Shown: positions 52,701-61,291 of the stretch, in pieces
Layout of the letters: every line of letters starts with the position of its first letter
How positions within the stretch are numbered: the stretch's first letter is position 1
NCBI GenBank assembly: GCA_022842065.1
Contig: JALHQH010000008.1
Span: 62,001-126,000, forward strand
Direction of reading: 5' to 3'
Length of the DNA: 64,000 nt
DNA from: Caldilineaceae bacterium
GTDB taxonomy: Bacteria; Chloroflexota; Anaerolineae; Caldilineales; Caldilineaceae
Notes under the pieces: generated by a model
Told to the model about the DNA's origin: nothing
Databases searched by the model: none
Seen by the model: only the letters and a program-made list of their open reading frames with translations
Position numbers and translations under genes: made by a program

Positions 52701-52883
52701 GTGGTCTCCTTGCGAACGCTCTTTGTTGATACCCAGGATAAAGAACAAGTAATGAACGTTGTTTAGCTTACATGATGATTAATTCATTGCTTGTTGTTTA
52801 TATTATATCAATAAATAGTGCAAATCGTAAATCTGCAACAATAGTTTGTCTGTTTTTTAGTAAGCCATTGTAAAGGTGTCACT

Positions 52884-55133
52884 ATGCGCGCTGTTGGTAG
52901 TTCTTTTCCTCGCGAAGATGCCGTGCCGAAAGTCACCGGCGCAGCGCTTTATCCTGGCGATATTGACCTGCCCAACCAGGCTTGGCTGAAGATCGTCTTT
53001 GCCCCTGTGCCCCACGCCGAAATCCATGCCATTGATACCAGTGCCGCCGCCGCTGCGCCCGGCGTTATTGCTGTCTTTACGGCCAAGGATGTGCCAGTCA
53101 ACGAATATGGGCTGGCCATGTTTGATCAACCGGTTCTCTGCGGACCTGATAGCACGCCACAAGCGGCGCGTGTGCGCTGGGAAGCCGATCATGTCGCCCT
53201 GGTCGTGGCCGAGACACCGGCACAAGCCGAAGCCGCGGCGAAATTGGTCAAGCTCGACTACACCCCGCTGCCGCTGGTAACTGATCCTTTGGTGGCGATG
53301 CAACCAGGTGCACCGCTGCTCCATCCCTTTGCATTCAACGGTTTTCCCTACGGCCAGCGCGATCTCACCTCGAATGTCCTTCATGCCTATCGCCTCAAAA
53401 TGGGTGATCTTGCGGCCGGTTTTGCGGCTGCTGATGTCATTGTCGAAGCCACCTATCAAACCCATGCGCAGGAACATGCCTTTTTACAGCCGGAAGCCGG
53501 CGTCGCGCAGGTGCTACCCGACGGGCGGATTGAAGTCATTTGCGCCGGCCAGTGGATGCACGAGGAGCGCCAACTGATCGCCCATGCGCTGGCCATGCCG
53601 GAAGAGCAGATCATCGTGCGCCATGCTACGGTCGGTGGGGCCTTTGGTGGTCGGGAAGATATTTCGATTCAGATTGTGCTAGCGCTGGCGGCCTGGAAAA
53701 CTGGTCGCCCGGTGAAAACGATCTGGAGCCGGGAAGAGAGCATCATCGGCCATCACAAGCGCCACCCCTATACGATTTGGGCCAAGTGGGGGGCGACGCG
53801 TGAAGGCAAAATTGTGGCGGCCGCCATGGACGCCACCAGTGATGGCGGGGCCTATGCCTATACCAGCACCAAAGTCTTGGGCAACGCGTTGATGTCCTGT
53901 CTAGGCCCCTACGAAATTCCCAATGTGCTGGTCGACGCCCGCGTCGTCTACACTAACAACTGTCCTAGCGGCGCATTTCGCGGCTTTGGCGGCCCCCAAG
54001 GACACTTTGCCGCCGAAATGCAGGTCAACAAATTGGCCGCGGCCTTGGGTATGGATCCCGCTGAGTTGCGGCGGCGCAACATTTGGCACGAGGGGTCAAT
54101 GATGTCAACGCAGGCGCTCGTGCCCACGGGTTGTACGGCACCCCAGGTATTGGCGGAAGCGGCACGGCGACGGACGACGGACGACCGGCTCAGGACGAAG
54201 CTCAGCCACCAGGGGCTGATGCGAACATCGCTGGCTGCTTCGCAAGGGCCGGTGGCGTGGGGGACGGGGTTGGCGATCTGTTTTAAGAATGTCGGCTTTA
54301 GTTTGGGCTTTCCCGAACATTGTCATGCCTGGGTTGAATTATCGGGCGGCACGCAGGTGGAGCGGGCGGTGGTCGGTTGCGTCGGCGCGGAGGTGGGGCA
54401 GGGTACCCACCAGGCCATGCGCCAGATCGCGGCGGAGGTACTGGGGTTGAATGTTGCGCAAGTCGAGTTACGCCACGAGAGCAGCGATGTGGCCGGTTCT
54501 AGCGGCAGTTCGTCCGCCAGCCGGATGACCTTTATGGCCGGTAATGCAATCAAGGGCGCGGCGGAACGGGCACTCCAGGAATGGCAAAATGAAGAGCGCC
54601 CGGCCCGCGCCGAATTTCTCTTCCGCCCGCGGCCGACCACCGGTTATGCGCCCGGTACCGGCGCAGGCGATCCCCATATCACCATTGGCTACTGCGCCCA
54701 GGTGGCTGAAGTCGAAGTTGATCTGGAGACTGGTCATGTGACGGTCAAGCGGCTGGTCAGTGTCAACGATGTGGGCAAAGCGGTCAGCCCACAAATGATT
54801 GAGGGCCAAATTGAGGGTGGCGTCGCGCAGTCGGTGGGGTGGACCTTGCTGGAAAACTTTATCCAAAAGGATGGCCGGACACTCACGCCGCACCTGAGCA
54901 ACTATCTGATCCCTGGTGTGCTGGATGTGGTTGAGCAGATTGAAGCTGTGATTCTCGAATTTCCCGACCCGCAAGGGCCACTAGGCATTCGCGGCATGGC
55001 CGAGATGCCCATGATCCCCACTGCACCGGCGATTGGTGCAGCAATTTTTGAGGCCACCGGGGTCTGGATCGACCGGTTGCCTTATACGCCCGAGCGCGTG
55101 CGGGCGGCGTTGAAGGCGGCAGGTGTGGTATAA
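52884..55133 (+). CDS. Xanthine dehydrogenase/aldehyde oxidase-type molybdopterin subunit (orphan)
   Basis: 749 residues. It begins [18 protein letters not shown] as in the large subunits of xanthine dehydrogenase, aldehyde oxidase and CO dehydrogenase. Later landmarks are [44 protein letters not shown], and [20 protein letters not shown], where the catalytic Glu is expected. The CO-dehydrogenase active-site loop is not seen. The iron-sulfur and FAD subunits are not beside it. Near residue 430 the text [11 protein letters not shown] is read from a short GACGGAC repeat, which looks like an inserted linker. AAAGGTG precedes the ATG. The substrate is unknown. Confidence 0.88.
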   Translation: MRAVGSSFPREDAVPKVTGAALYPGDIDLPNQAWLKIVFAPVPHAEIHAIDTSAAAAAPGVIAVFTAKDVPVNEYGLAMFDQPVLCGPDSTPQAARVRWEADHVALVVAETPAQAEAAAKLVKLDYTPLPLVTDPLVAMQPGAPLLHPFAFNGFPYGQRDLTSNVLHAYRLKMGDLAAGFAAADVIVEATYQTHAQEHAFLQPEAGVAQVLPDGRIEVICAGQWMHEERQLIAHALAMPEEQIIVRHATVGGAFGGREDISIQIVLALAAWKTGRPVKTIWSREESIIGHHKRHPYTIWAKWGATREGKIVAAAMDATSDGGAYAYTSTKVLGNALMSCLGPYEIPNVLVDARVVYTNNCPSGAFRGFGGPQGHFAAEMQVNKLAAALGMDPAELRRRNIWHEGSMMSTQALVPTGCTAPQVLAEAARRRTTDDRLRTKLSHQGLMRTSLAASQGPVAWGTGLAICFKNVGFSLGFPEHCHAWVELSGGTQVERAVVGCVGAEVGQGTHQAMRQIAAEVLGLNVAQVELRHESSDVAGSSGSSSASRMTFMAGNAIKGAAERALQEWQNEERPARAEFLFRPRPTTGYAPGTGAGDPHITIGYCAQVAEVEVDLETGHVTVKRLVSVNDVGKAVSPQMIEGQIEGGVAQSVGWTLLENFIQKDGRTLTPHLSNYLIPGVLDVVEQIEAVILEFPDPQGPLGIRGMAEMPMIPTAPAIGAAIFEATGVWIDRLPYTPERVRAALKAAGVV
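54166..54188. repeat. CGGACGA tandem repeat within the molybdenum-subunit gene
   Basis: Two to three copies of CGGACGA, encoding Arg/Thr/Asp residues in what should be a surface loop. Confidence 0.5.
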
Positions 55134-55140
55134 TGGTGGT

Positions 55141-55188
55141 TGGTTGGTTAGTTATTTGGTTGGTTAGTTATTTGGTTGGTTAGTTATT
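55141..55188. repeat. Three tandem copies of a 16-base unit
   Basis: TGGTTGGTTAGTTATT is repeated exactly three times between the molybdenum-subunit stop and the Uma2 ribosome site. Related units lie in the purH leader. Confidence 0.85.
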
Positions 55189-55214
55189 TGGTTGGTTGGT
55201 GGTGAGGAGGGCTG

Positions 55215-55919
55215 ATGTCCCTGCAACTTGAACAAACAGCGCGTGTGCGCGCTATTTTTTACCCTGAAACGGATGGCAAACCCATGGCAGAAACCGATCT
55301 TCATCGCAAGCTGATGGTACGGTTGATCAACTTGCTGCAGCGGTTTTTCGCCCGGCAACAAGTTTATGTGAGCGGCAATCTATTGCTCTACTACGAAGAG
55401 GGCAATCCACGCAAGTCAGTTTCCCCAGATTGTTTCGTGGTCTTTGGCGTAGACCAATTTGATCGGCGCATCTACCAGACTTGGGTGGAGGAGAAGATCC
55501 CTAGTGTTGTCTTTGAGGTCTCTTCCAAGACAACGCAACAGGAGGATCTAGGTAAAAAAATGGGGATTTATGCAGATCTTGGTGTCCAAGAATATTTTAT
55601 CTACGATCCGACCGGCGACTATCTTGCGCCGCCGCTCATGGCTTTTAGATTACAGGGCGGGGGGTATGTCCCCATGCCGCCGTTGAAAGAAGAAGTGGAT
55701 CTTGGTCTCCTCGCTTTTACACCGGGCGCAGGTGAACCACCTGAATTTATCAGTAATGCCTTAGGGCTGCGGCTGGCGTTAGATGAAGAAAAGCAGCTGC
55801 AGTTCTTCGATCTAAAGACCAATCAGCGCTTGCTTACCGATGAAGAAGCGCTTCATGATGCACAAGCCGAGAATGAACGCCTGCGTGCCGAATTAGCACG
55901 CTGGCGCAGCGAAAGCTAG
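55215..55919 (+). CDS. Uma2 family protein (putative restriction-endonuclease-like fold)
   Basis: 234 residues. The PD-(D/E)XK-type core is SVSPDCFVVFGVD, then IPSVVFEVSSKTTQQEDLGKK and YADLGVQEYFIYDP, the usual Uma2 pattern. The C-terminus (EEALHDAQAENERLRAELARW) is a short coiled coil. These proteins are abundant in Chloroflexota and cyanobacteria and their role is unknown; nuclease activity is inferred from the fold. GAGGAGGG precedes the ATG. Confidence 0.9.
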   Translation: MSLQLEQTARVRAIFYPETDGKPMAETDLHRKLMVRLINLLQRFFARQQVYVSGNLLLYYEEGNPRKSVSPDCFVVFGVDQFDRRIYQTWVEEKIPSVVFEVSSKTTQQEDLGKKMGIYADLGVQEYFIYDPTGDYLAPPLMAFRLQGGGYVPMPPLKEEVDLGLLAFTPGAGEPPEFISNALGLRLALDEEKQLQFFDLKTNQRLLTDEEALHDAQAENERLRAELARWRSES

Positions 55920-55964
55920 CGATCCTTTTATGCATTACAGCCCACAACCCAAACCGGTGATGCC

Positions 55965-56636
55965 ATGACTAAAAGTGCCCTACAGATCGCGCTTAGCACT
56001 TATCACGAATACCCCGTCGAAGAAATGGTAACGCGTGCGGACTCCTTCTATGCCGAGGTTCGCCGCCGCCGGACAGTGCGCAATTTTTCCGACCGGCCGG
56101 TACCCCAGGCGGTGATCGAAAGTTGTCTGCGCGCAGCGGGCACAGCACCCAACGGGGCCAATCTCCAGCCATGGCATTTTGTGGTGGTAAGCGATCCGAT
56201 GATCAAGCAGCAGATTCGTGTTGCCGCCGAGGCCGAAGAGCGCGAGTTCTACGGTGGCCGGGCCCCGCAGGAGTGGCTCGACGCCCTGGCCCCGATTGGG
56301 ACCGACGCTGACAAACCTTTCCTAGCGATCGCGCCCTATTTGATTGCGATCTTTGCCCAATCGCACGGGCTTGCCGCCGATGGCAGCAAGATCAAACACT
56401 ACTATGTCAGCGAGTCGGTAGGGATTGCCACGGGGATTCTGATTACGGCGCTGCATCATGCCGGTCTCGCCACGCTCACCCACACCCCTAGCCCCATGGG
56501 CTTTCTCAACGAAATCCTTGGTCGCCCGGCCAACGAACGGCCGTTTCTGCTGCTGGTGGTTGGTTACCCCGCAGTAGATGCCACCGTGCCACAGATCAGT
56601 AAAAAAGAGCTGGCAGACTTTACCACGTTTATTTGA
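55965..56636 (+). CDS. Nitroreductase family protein (iodotyrosine-deiodinase/BluB-like)
   Basis: 223 residues. FMN-binding landmarks are [15 protein letters not shown] near 30-45 and [17 protein letters not shown] near 63-80, then [18 protein letters not shown] and a C-terminal LLLVVGYPA. The [10 protein letters not shown] segment is typical of the deiodinase/BluB-like branch of nitroreductases. The substrate here is unknown. The ribosome site is weak. Confidence 0.9.
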   Translation: MTKSALQIALSTYHEYPVEEMVTRADSFYAEVRRRRTVRNFSDRPVPQAVIESCLRAAGTAPNGANLQPWHFVVVSDPMIKQQIRVAAEAEEREFYGGRAPQEWLDALAPIGTDADKPFLAIAPYLIAIFAQSHGLAADGSKIKHYYVSESVGIATGILITALHHAGLATLTHTPSPMGFLNEILGRPANERPFLLLVVGYPAVDATVPQISKKELADFTTFI

Positions 56637-56892
56637 GTTCGAACTTGCGTCTTGGCCACAGCGACTGCTCTGCTTGCCGTATGCTCTGTGGCTAAGGGGA
56701 AATCCGTGTAAGTTTATGCCTTATCCACTAAGGCATACGAACATTGGTTTTGCTTGCGCAATGTACCTGTTCCGTCGGGACACCTGACCTTCATTCCCTT
56801 ACCCTTTCCCATCTGTGCCGTCAATGTGCTGCTTGGCGGGCAAGTTTGTCAGCCGTTGTCAGTTTGCGCGCCCAATCGGCAAAAATTCCGAC

Positions 56893-56921
56893 TTGACAAA
56901 AACCGCATTGTTGTATAAAAT
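56893..56921 (+). promoter_or_regulatory. Promoter of the metal ABC transporter operon
   Basis: TTGACA (56893-56898), 17 bases and TAAAAT (56916-56921). Its -10 lies inside the DtxR-like palindrome, so a bound repressor would block it. The rest of the 358-base gap from 56637 shows no gene. Confidence 0.7.
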
Positions 56922-56947
56922 ATTTTTAGCTGTGGCTAAAATATTTT
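56917..56947 (+). promoter_or_regulatory. Putative DtxR/MntR-family operator
   Basis: A 31-base dyad with half-sites AAAATATTTT(T)AGC and GCTAAAATATTTT around TGTG. The TTTTAGC/GCTAAAA centre resembles binding sites of DtxR-family Mn/Fe repressors. It overlaps the -10 and lies 48 bases before the first gene. Binding is inferred. Confidence 0.7.
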
Positions 56948-56994
56948 GCAAATGGTAAAACTTTCAGTGTCAAGCTGATAAACTTAGGAGTTAG

Positions 56995-57942
56995 ATGATG
57001 TTGTACAAAAAACTGCTTTGCTTCACTTTGCTCGTCCTGCTGCTCGCAGCCGTGAGCGGCTGTGGCAATGGGGCGGCGAGCGCGGACAGCGCCGATGGCA
57101 CCCTCAAAATTGTGACGACCACCAGTATGATCACCGATATCACCCAGCAGGTGGCCGGTGAACATGCCACCGTGACCGGCCTGATGGGCGCAGGGATCGA
57201 CCCGCATCTCTATGTCGCCAGCGAAGGCGATGTCACTTCGTTACAGGAAGCCGAGATCATCTTTCACAATGGCCTCTTTCTCGAAGCGCAGATGGAAGAT
57301 ATCTTTGGTCAGCTCGCCGAGCGCAAAACCGTGGTGGCGGTGGCCGGTACGATTGACCCCAGCCGCCTGTTGCCCTGGGCCAACTATGCCGACGAGTATG
57401 ATCCCCATGTCTGGTTTGATGTCTCCCTCTGGATGCAGGCGACCGAAACGGTGCGCGATACGCTGATGACGGTTGACGCGGCCAACGCGGCCGATTATGA
57501 AGCGAACGCCACCGCCTATCTGGCCGAATTGAGCGAACTCGACGCCTATGTCAAGGATCAGGCCAATCGCGTGCCCGCTGAACAGCGCATTCTTGTCACC
57601 GCGCATGACGCCTTCCACTACTTTGGCCGAGCCTATGGTTTTGATGTGCGCGGCCTGCAAGGGATCAGCACTGCCTCGGAAGCGGGCACCGCCGATGTGC
57701 AGGCGCTCGCCGACTTTATTGTGGAAAAGCAACTGCCCGCCATCTTTATCGAATCCTCCGTCCCTGTCCGCACGATTGAGGCCCTCCAAGCCGCCGTGCG
57801 CGCCAAAGGGGCCGAAGTCAACATCGGCGGCCAACTCTTCTCCGATGCCATGGGCGACCCCGGCACACCGGAAGGCAGCTACATCGGCATGGTGCGCCAT
57901 AATATCGATACCATTGTCGGCGCGTTGTTGGGGGAAGAGTAG
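56995..57942 (+). CDS. Metal ABC transporter substrate-binding lipoprotein (TroA/MntA/PsaA-like)
   Basis: 315 residues. Lipoprotein signal with VSGC near residue 23. The cluster A-I metal-binding fold shows ligands His in GIDPHLYVAS, His in YDPHVWFDV, Glu in IFIESSVPV and Asp in LFSDAMGDP, the His-His-Glu-Asp set typical of Mn (or Fe) binders rather than the His-rich Zn type. The LTGLMGAGIDPH motif is also typical. Two ATG codons in a row follow AGGAG; either may start. First gene of a four-gene operon. Confidence 0.93.
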   Translation: MMLYKKLLCFTLLVLLLAAVSGCGNGAASADSADGTLKIVTTTSMITDITQQVAGEHATVTGLMGAGIDPHLYVASEGDVTSLQEAEIIFHNGLFLEAQMEDIFGQLAERKTVVAVAGTIDPSRLLPWANYADEYDPHVWFDVSLWMQATETVRDTLMTVDAANAADYEANATAYLAELSELDAYVKDQANRVPAEQRILVTAHDAFHYFGRAYGFDVRGLQGISTASEAGTADVQALADFIVEKQLPAIFIESSVPVRTIEALQAAVRAKGAEVNIGGQLFSDAMGDPGTPEGSYIGMVRHNIDTIVGALLGEE

Positions 57943-58025
57943 ATAGGTAGATAGGTATATCGGTAAATCAGTAGATGACTCACCGATATACCGATATACC
58001 GATGTACTGATTTACTTATCTATTT
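57941..58025. repeat. ATAGGTAGATAGG/CCGATATA repeat hairpin inside the metal operon
   Basis: Short tandem units before and after 57978 pair as an imperfect long hairpin between the binding-protein and ATPase genes. It may set the ratio of the two by partial termination or mRNA protection. Confidence 0.6.
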
Positions 58026-58044
58026 CACAAACAGGAGCAATACC

Positions 58045-58854
58045 ATGACCGAACAACTAGCAATCGAAGTGACCGATTTAACGGTGGCTTATAATGAAAA
58101 GCCGGTGCTGTGGGATGTCGATCTGGCGGTGCCGCCGGGGACATTGCTGGCGATTGTCGGGCCGAATGGCGCGGGCAAGACGACGTTGATCAAGGCAATC
58201 CTGGGGTTGATTGGGGCCGCGGCGGGGCAGGTGTTGATCTATGGCCGACCTTATATTGATCAACGGCGATTGGTGGGCTATGTGCCGCAGCGCGGCAGCG
58301 TCGATTGGGATTTCCCCACCAGTGTACTCGATGTGGTGATGATGGGGCGCTATGGCATGTTGGGCTGGTTTAAACGGCCCGGCAAAAGCGAGCGGGCGCA
58401 GGCGCTTGACGCCCTGGAAAAGGTGGGCATGGCTGATTATGCCGACCGTCAGATTAGCCAGCTCTCAGGCGGGCAACAGCAGCGTACCTTTCTGGCCCGT
58501 GCCCTGGTGCAAGATGCCCAGGTTTACTTTATGGATGAACCCTTCCAAGGGGTTGACGCCACCACCGAGCGCGCCATTGTCGCCTTGCTCAAAGAGCTGC
58601 GCGCCGCCGGTAAAACGGTGGCCGTTGTCCACCACGACTTGCAGACCGTGCCCGAATATTTTGATTGGGTGACCTTGCTCAATGTGCGGCGCATTGCCAG
58701 TGGGCCGGTTGATGAGGTCTTTACGGAAGAGAATCTGCGGTTGACCTATGGCGGGCGAGTCGCCTTTTTGGGGCGCAATGGGACGATCCTGGCGGAGCAA
58801 CGGGCACCCTTTGCCGTGCCGGCCACGCCCACCATTGCCGCGTCGGCAGATTGA
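58045..58854 (+). CDS. Metal ABC transporter ATP-binding protein
   Basis: 269 residues. Walker [16 protein letters not shown]-loop [12 protein letters not shown], signature [15 protein letters not shown], Walker [14 protein letters not shown] and switch His in VVHHDLQTV. It belongs to the MntB/ZnuC/TroB branch and drives import by the two permeases encoded downstream. AGGAG precedes the ATG. Confidence 0.95.
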   Translation: MTEQLAIEVTDLTVAYNEKPVLWDVDLAVPPGTLLAIVGPNGAGKTTLIKAILGLIGAAAGQVLIYGRPYIDQRRLVGYVPQRGSVDWDFPTSVLDVVMMGRYGMLGWFKRPGKSERAQALDALEKVGMADYADRQISQLSGGQQQRTFLARALVQDAQVYFMDEPFQGVDATTERAIVALLKELRAAGKTVAVVHHDLQTVPEYFDWVTLLNVRRIASGPVDEVFTEENLRLTYGGRVAFLGRNGTILAEQRAPFAVPATPTIAASAD

Positions 58855-58867
58855 GCCAGGTGATCTC

Positions 58868-60007
58868 ATGGATTTAGCCACACTTTTCCAAAATCTTTTC
58901 TTCGATTATACCCTGCGGACAGTCGCCTTGGGTGCCGCCACCTTGGGCATCGTCAGTGGCGCGCTTGGTTCCTTTGCTATGTTGCGCCGCCAGAGTTTGT
59001 TGGGCGATGCCATGTCCCACGCTGCGCTGCCGGGGGTTGTGCTTGCCTTTATGCTCACCGGGCTGAAGACGCCGGCCGTGTTGATGGCGGGCGCAGCGGT
59101 GGCCGGGTTGATCGGCACGCTGGTGATGGTGGCGATTAACCGTTATACTCGCATCAAAGAGGACAGCGCCCTGGGTATTATTTTATCCGTTTTCTTTGGC
59201 TTTGGGCTGCTGCTGCTGACCTTTTTGCAGCGCAACCCCGATGCGCGCCAGGCGGGGTTGAACCATTTTCTCTTTGGCCAGGCCGCGACCTTGCTGGTCT
59301 ACGATGTCATTGTGATGGCCAGCTTTGGCGGTGCCGCGCTGCTACTCATGCTGCTCTTCTGGAAAGAGTTCAAGCTGCTCAGTTTTGACCGGGACTTTGG
59401 GGCCAGCCTGGGCTTCCCCATGGTCTGGCTGGAAATTTTGATGACTGTGCTGCTGGTAATCGCGATTGTGGTCGGCCTACAGGCGGTAGGGGTGGTGCTG
59501 ATGAGCGCGATGGTCGTCGCCCCGGCCGCGGCTGCCCGTCAGTGGACGAATCGCCTGGGGCTGATGGTGGCGTTGGCTGCATTCTTTGGCGCACTGGCCG
59601 GGGTGAGCGGCGCGGTGATCAGTAGTAGCGGTGCGGGGCTGTCCACTGGGCCGGTGATCGTGCTCTGCGTCAGCGCAATTGTGCTGGTTTCGCTGCTCTT
59701 TGCCCCCAACCGTGGCCTGATCTGGCGCTGGGTGACCCGGCAACGCAATCGCCAACGGCTGCAAACCGAACAAGTGCTGACCAATCTTTATCGCCTCGCC
59801 GCTCATCATCAAGATCCGACCCATCCCCATGCCGCGTCGGCACTGGCTTTAATGACCACCACCGCGGCCAGCGTGCAGACCAGCCTGACCGCCCTGCGCG
59901 AACGGCAACTCGTCGAAGCACGTGGCGGTGATCAATGGTCATTAACCCCCGCCGGCCTGCAAGAAGCGCAGCGAGTGATGGCCCAATGGCATGGAGCAAC
60001 CCAATGA
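58868..60007 (+). CDS. Metal ABC permease fused to a C-terminal winged-helix domain (first)
   Basis: 379 residues from the ATG at 58868 (AGGTGA site, 13 bases after the ATPase stop). Residues 1-289 are an ABC-3-type permease with about eight membrane helices (RRQSLLGDAMSHAALPGV, VLMSAMVVAPAAAARQW). Residues 290-379 add a soluble domain absent from ordinary permeases. Its sequence TAASVQTSLTALRERQLVEARGGDQWSLTPAGLQEAQRVMAQWH follows the DtxR-type winged helix. In Chlamydia, YtgCR is a permease-repressor fusion of this kind. DNA binding here is inferred. Confidence 0.9.
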   Translation: MDLATLFQNLFFDYTLRTVALGAATLGIVSGALGSFAMLRRQSLLGDAMSHAALPGVVLAFMLTGLKTPAVLMAGAAVAGLIGTLVMVAINRYTRIKEDSALGIILSVFFGFGLLLLTFLQRNPDARQAGLNHFLFGQAATLLVYDVIVMASFGGAALLLMLLFWKEFKLLSFDRDFGASLGFPMVWLEILMTVLLVIAIVVGLQAVGVVLMSAMVVAPAAAARQWTNRLGLMVALAAFFGALAGVSGAVISSSGAGLSTGPVIVLCVSAIVLVSLLFAPNRGLIWRWVTRQRNRQRLQTEQVLTNLYRLAAHHQDPTHPHAASALALMTTTAASVQTSLTALRERQLVEARGGDQWSLTPAGLQEAQRVMAQWHGATQ

Positions 60008-61110
60008 GTATCAGTCAAGTCGAAATTCAACTGATCGCGGCCGTCGTGGCGACCGCGTGTGCCTTGCCCGGCGTCTTTCTCGTCCTGCGCCAGATGGCGA
60101 TGATGAGTGATGCCATCAGCCACACTGTCTTGCTGGGCATTGTTTTGATGTTTTTCGTGGTGCAGGCGCTCGATTCGCCCTGGCTGATCTTGGGCGCAGC
60201 GGTTACCGGCGTGCTCACCGTGAGCCTGGTCGAGTTGCTCAACCGCACCCGGCTCGTCAAACATGATGCCGCGATTGCGCTGGTCTTTCCCGCCCTCTTT
60301 AGCATTGCGGTGATCCTGATCTCACGTTTTGCGCGCGGGGTACACCTGGATGTCGATGCGGTGCTGCTCGGCGAGCTGGCCTTTGCCCCCTTTGACCGCA
60401 TGACCGTCTTTGGCTTTGATCTGCCCCACGCCCTCGTGGTGATGGGGGTGATTCTGCTCCTCAATCTGCTCTTTATCACCCTTTTCTACAAAGAGCTCAA
60501 ACTTGCCACCTTTGACGCTGGGCTGGCGGCCGCGCTTGGCTTTTCCCCGGCGTTGATCCACTATGGGTTGATGGCGATTGTTTCGATCACCGCAGTGGGT
60601 GCGTTTGACGCGGTCGGCTCGATCCTCGTGGTGGCGCTCATGGTCACCCCGGCCGCCGCGGCCTACTTGCTCACCGACGAATTGCGTCGCATGTTGATCT
60701 ACAGCGTGATCATCGGCATAATTAGCGCCATTGGCGGCTACTGGCTGGCGCGCTGGTTTGATGCCAACATTGCCGGCTCGATGGCAACGGTGACCGGCAT
60801 CGTCTTTCTGCTGATCTTCCTGCTTGCTCCTGGCCGCGGCATCGTGGCCGTCTTTCAACGTCGCCGCCACCAGCGCTGGAACTTTGCTCAGACCATGTTG
60901 ACGATTCACCTGCTGCAACATGAAGATCAGCCCGAAGCCTCCCGCGAAAACCGGGTCGATCATCTGGTCGAACATCTACGCTGGCTGCCCGACCAGGCCG
61001 AAAAAGTAATCCGCTACGCCGAACGCAAAGGTGCCGTCCGCCGCCAAAGCGGTCGCCTGCAACTGACCGAAACCGGCCGCGGGATCGCGCGGGCGGCATT
61101 GGTGCAGTAG
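60004..61110 (+). CDS. Metal ABC permease fused to a C-terminal winged-helix domain (second)
   Basis: 368 residues from the ATG at 60004, overlapping the first permease stop by 4 bases. Residues 1-285 are an ABC-3 permease (LRQMAMMSDAISHTVLLGIV, AVGSILVVALMVTPAAAAYLL). Residues 286-368 form a second, diverged helix-turn-helix domain with LRWLPDQAEKVIRYAERKGAVRRQSGRLQLTETGRGIARAAL. Two permeases, each with its own regulatory-looking tail, would pair in one transporter. The operon ends with a 30-bp hairpin. Confidence 0.9.
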   Translation: MSISQVEIQLIAAVVATACALPGVFLVLRQMAMMSDAISHTVLLGIVLMFFVVQALDSPWLILGAAVTGVLTVSLVELLNRTRLVKHDAAIALVFPALFSIAVILISRFARGVHLDVDAVLLGELAFAPFDRMTVFGFDLPHALVVMGVILLLNLLFITLFYKELKLATFDAGLAAALGFSPALIHYGLMAIVSITAVGAFDAVGSILVVALMVTPAAAAYLLTDELRRMLIYSVIIGIISAIGGYWLARWFDANIAGSMATVTGIVFLLIFLLAPGRGIVAVFQRRRHQRWNFAQTMLTIHLLQHEDQPEASRENRVDHLVEHLRWLPDQAEKVIRYAERKGAVRRQSGRLQLTETGRGIARAALVQ

Positions 61111-61120
61111 AATAGACACG

Positions 61121-61199
61121 AGACACGAGATGGGGAGACACGAGATACGAGACAAGGAGATCGGCTACGTCGTATCTCGTGTCTCCCCATCTCGTGTCT
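61121..61199 (+). terminator. 30-bp perfect hairpin made of GAGACAC heptamers
   Basis: Arms 61121-61150 and 61170-61199 are perfect complements with a 19-base loop, directly after the metal operon. It belongs to the heptamer family of 7173 and 37241. Confidence 0.8.
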
Positions 61200-61291
61200 T
61201 CTTGTCTTGTCTGTCGTCAAATTGACCACACCTCCCCATCTGCGCTAAGATAGCGAAAGGATCAAAACGTATCAATTCAGAGGAAGCTCGC

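Noticed and set aside
52857..53477. 206-residue minus-strand frame
   Set aside because: Antisense to the start of the molybdenum-subunit gene, which has clear family motifs.
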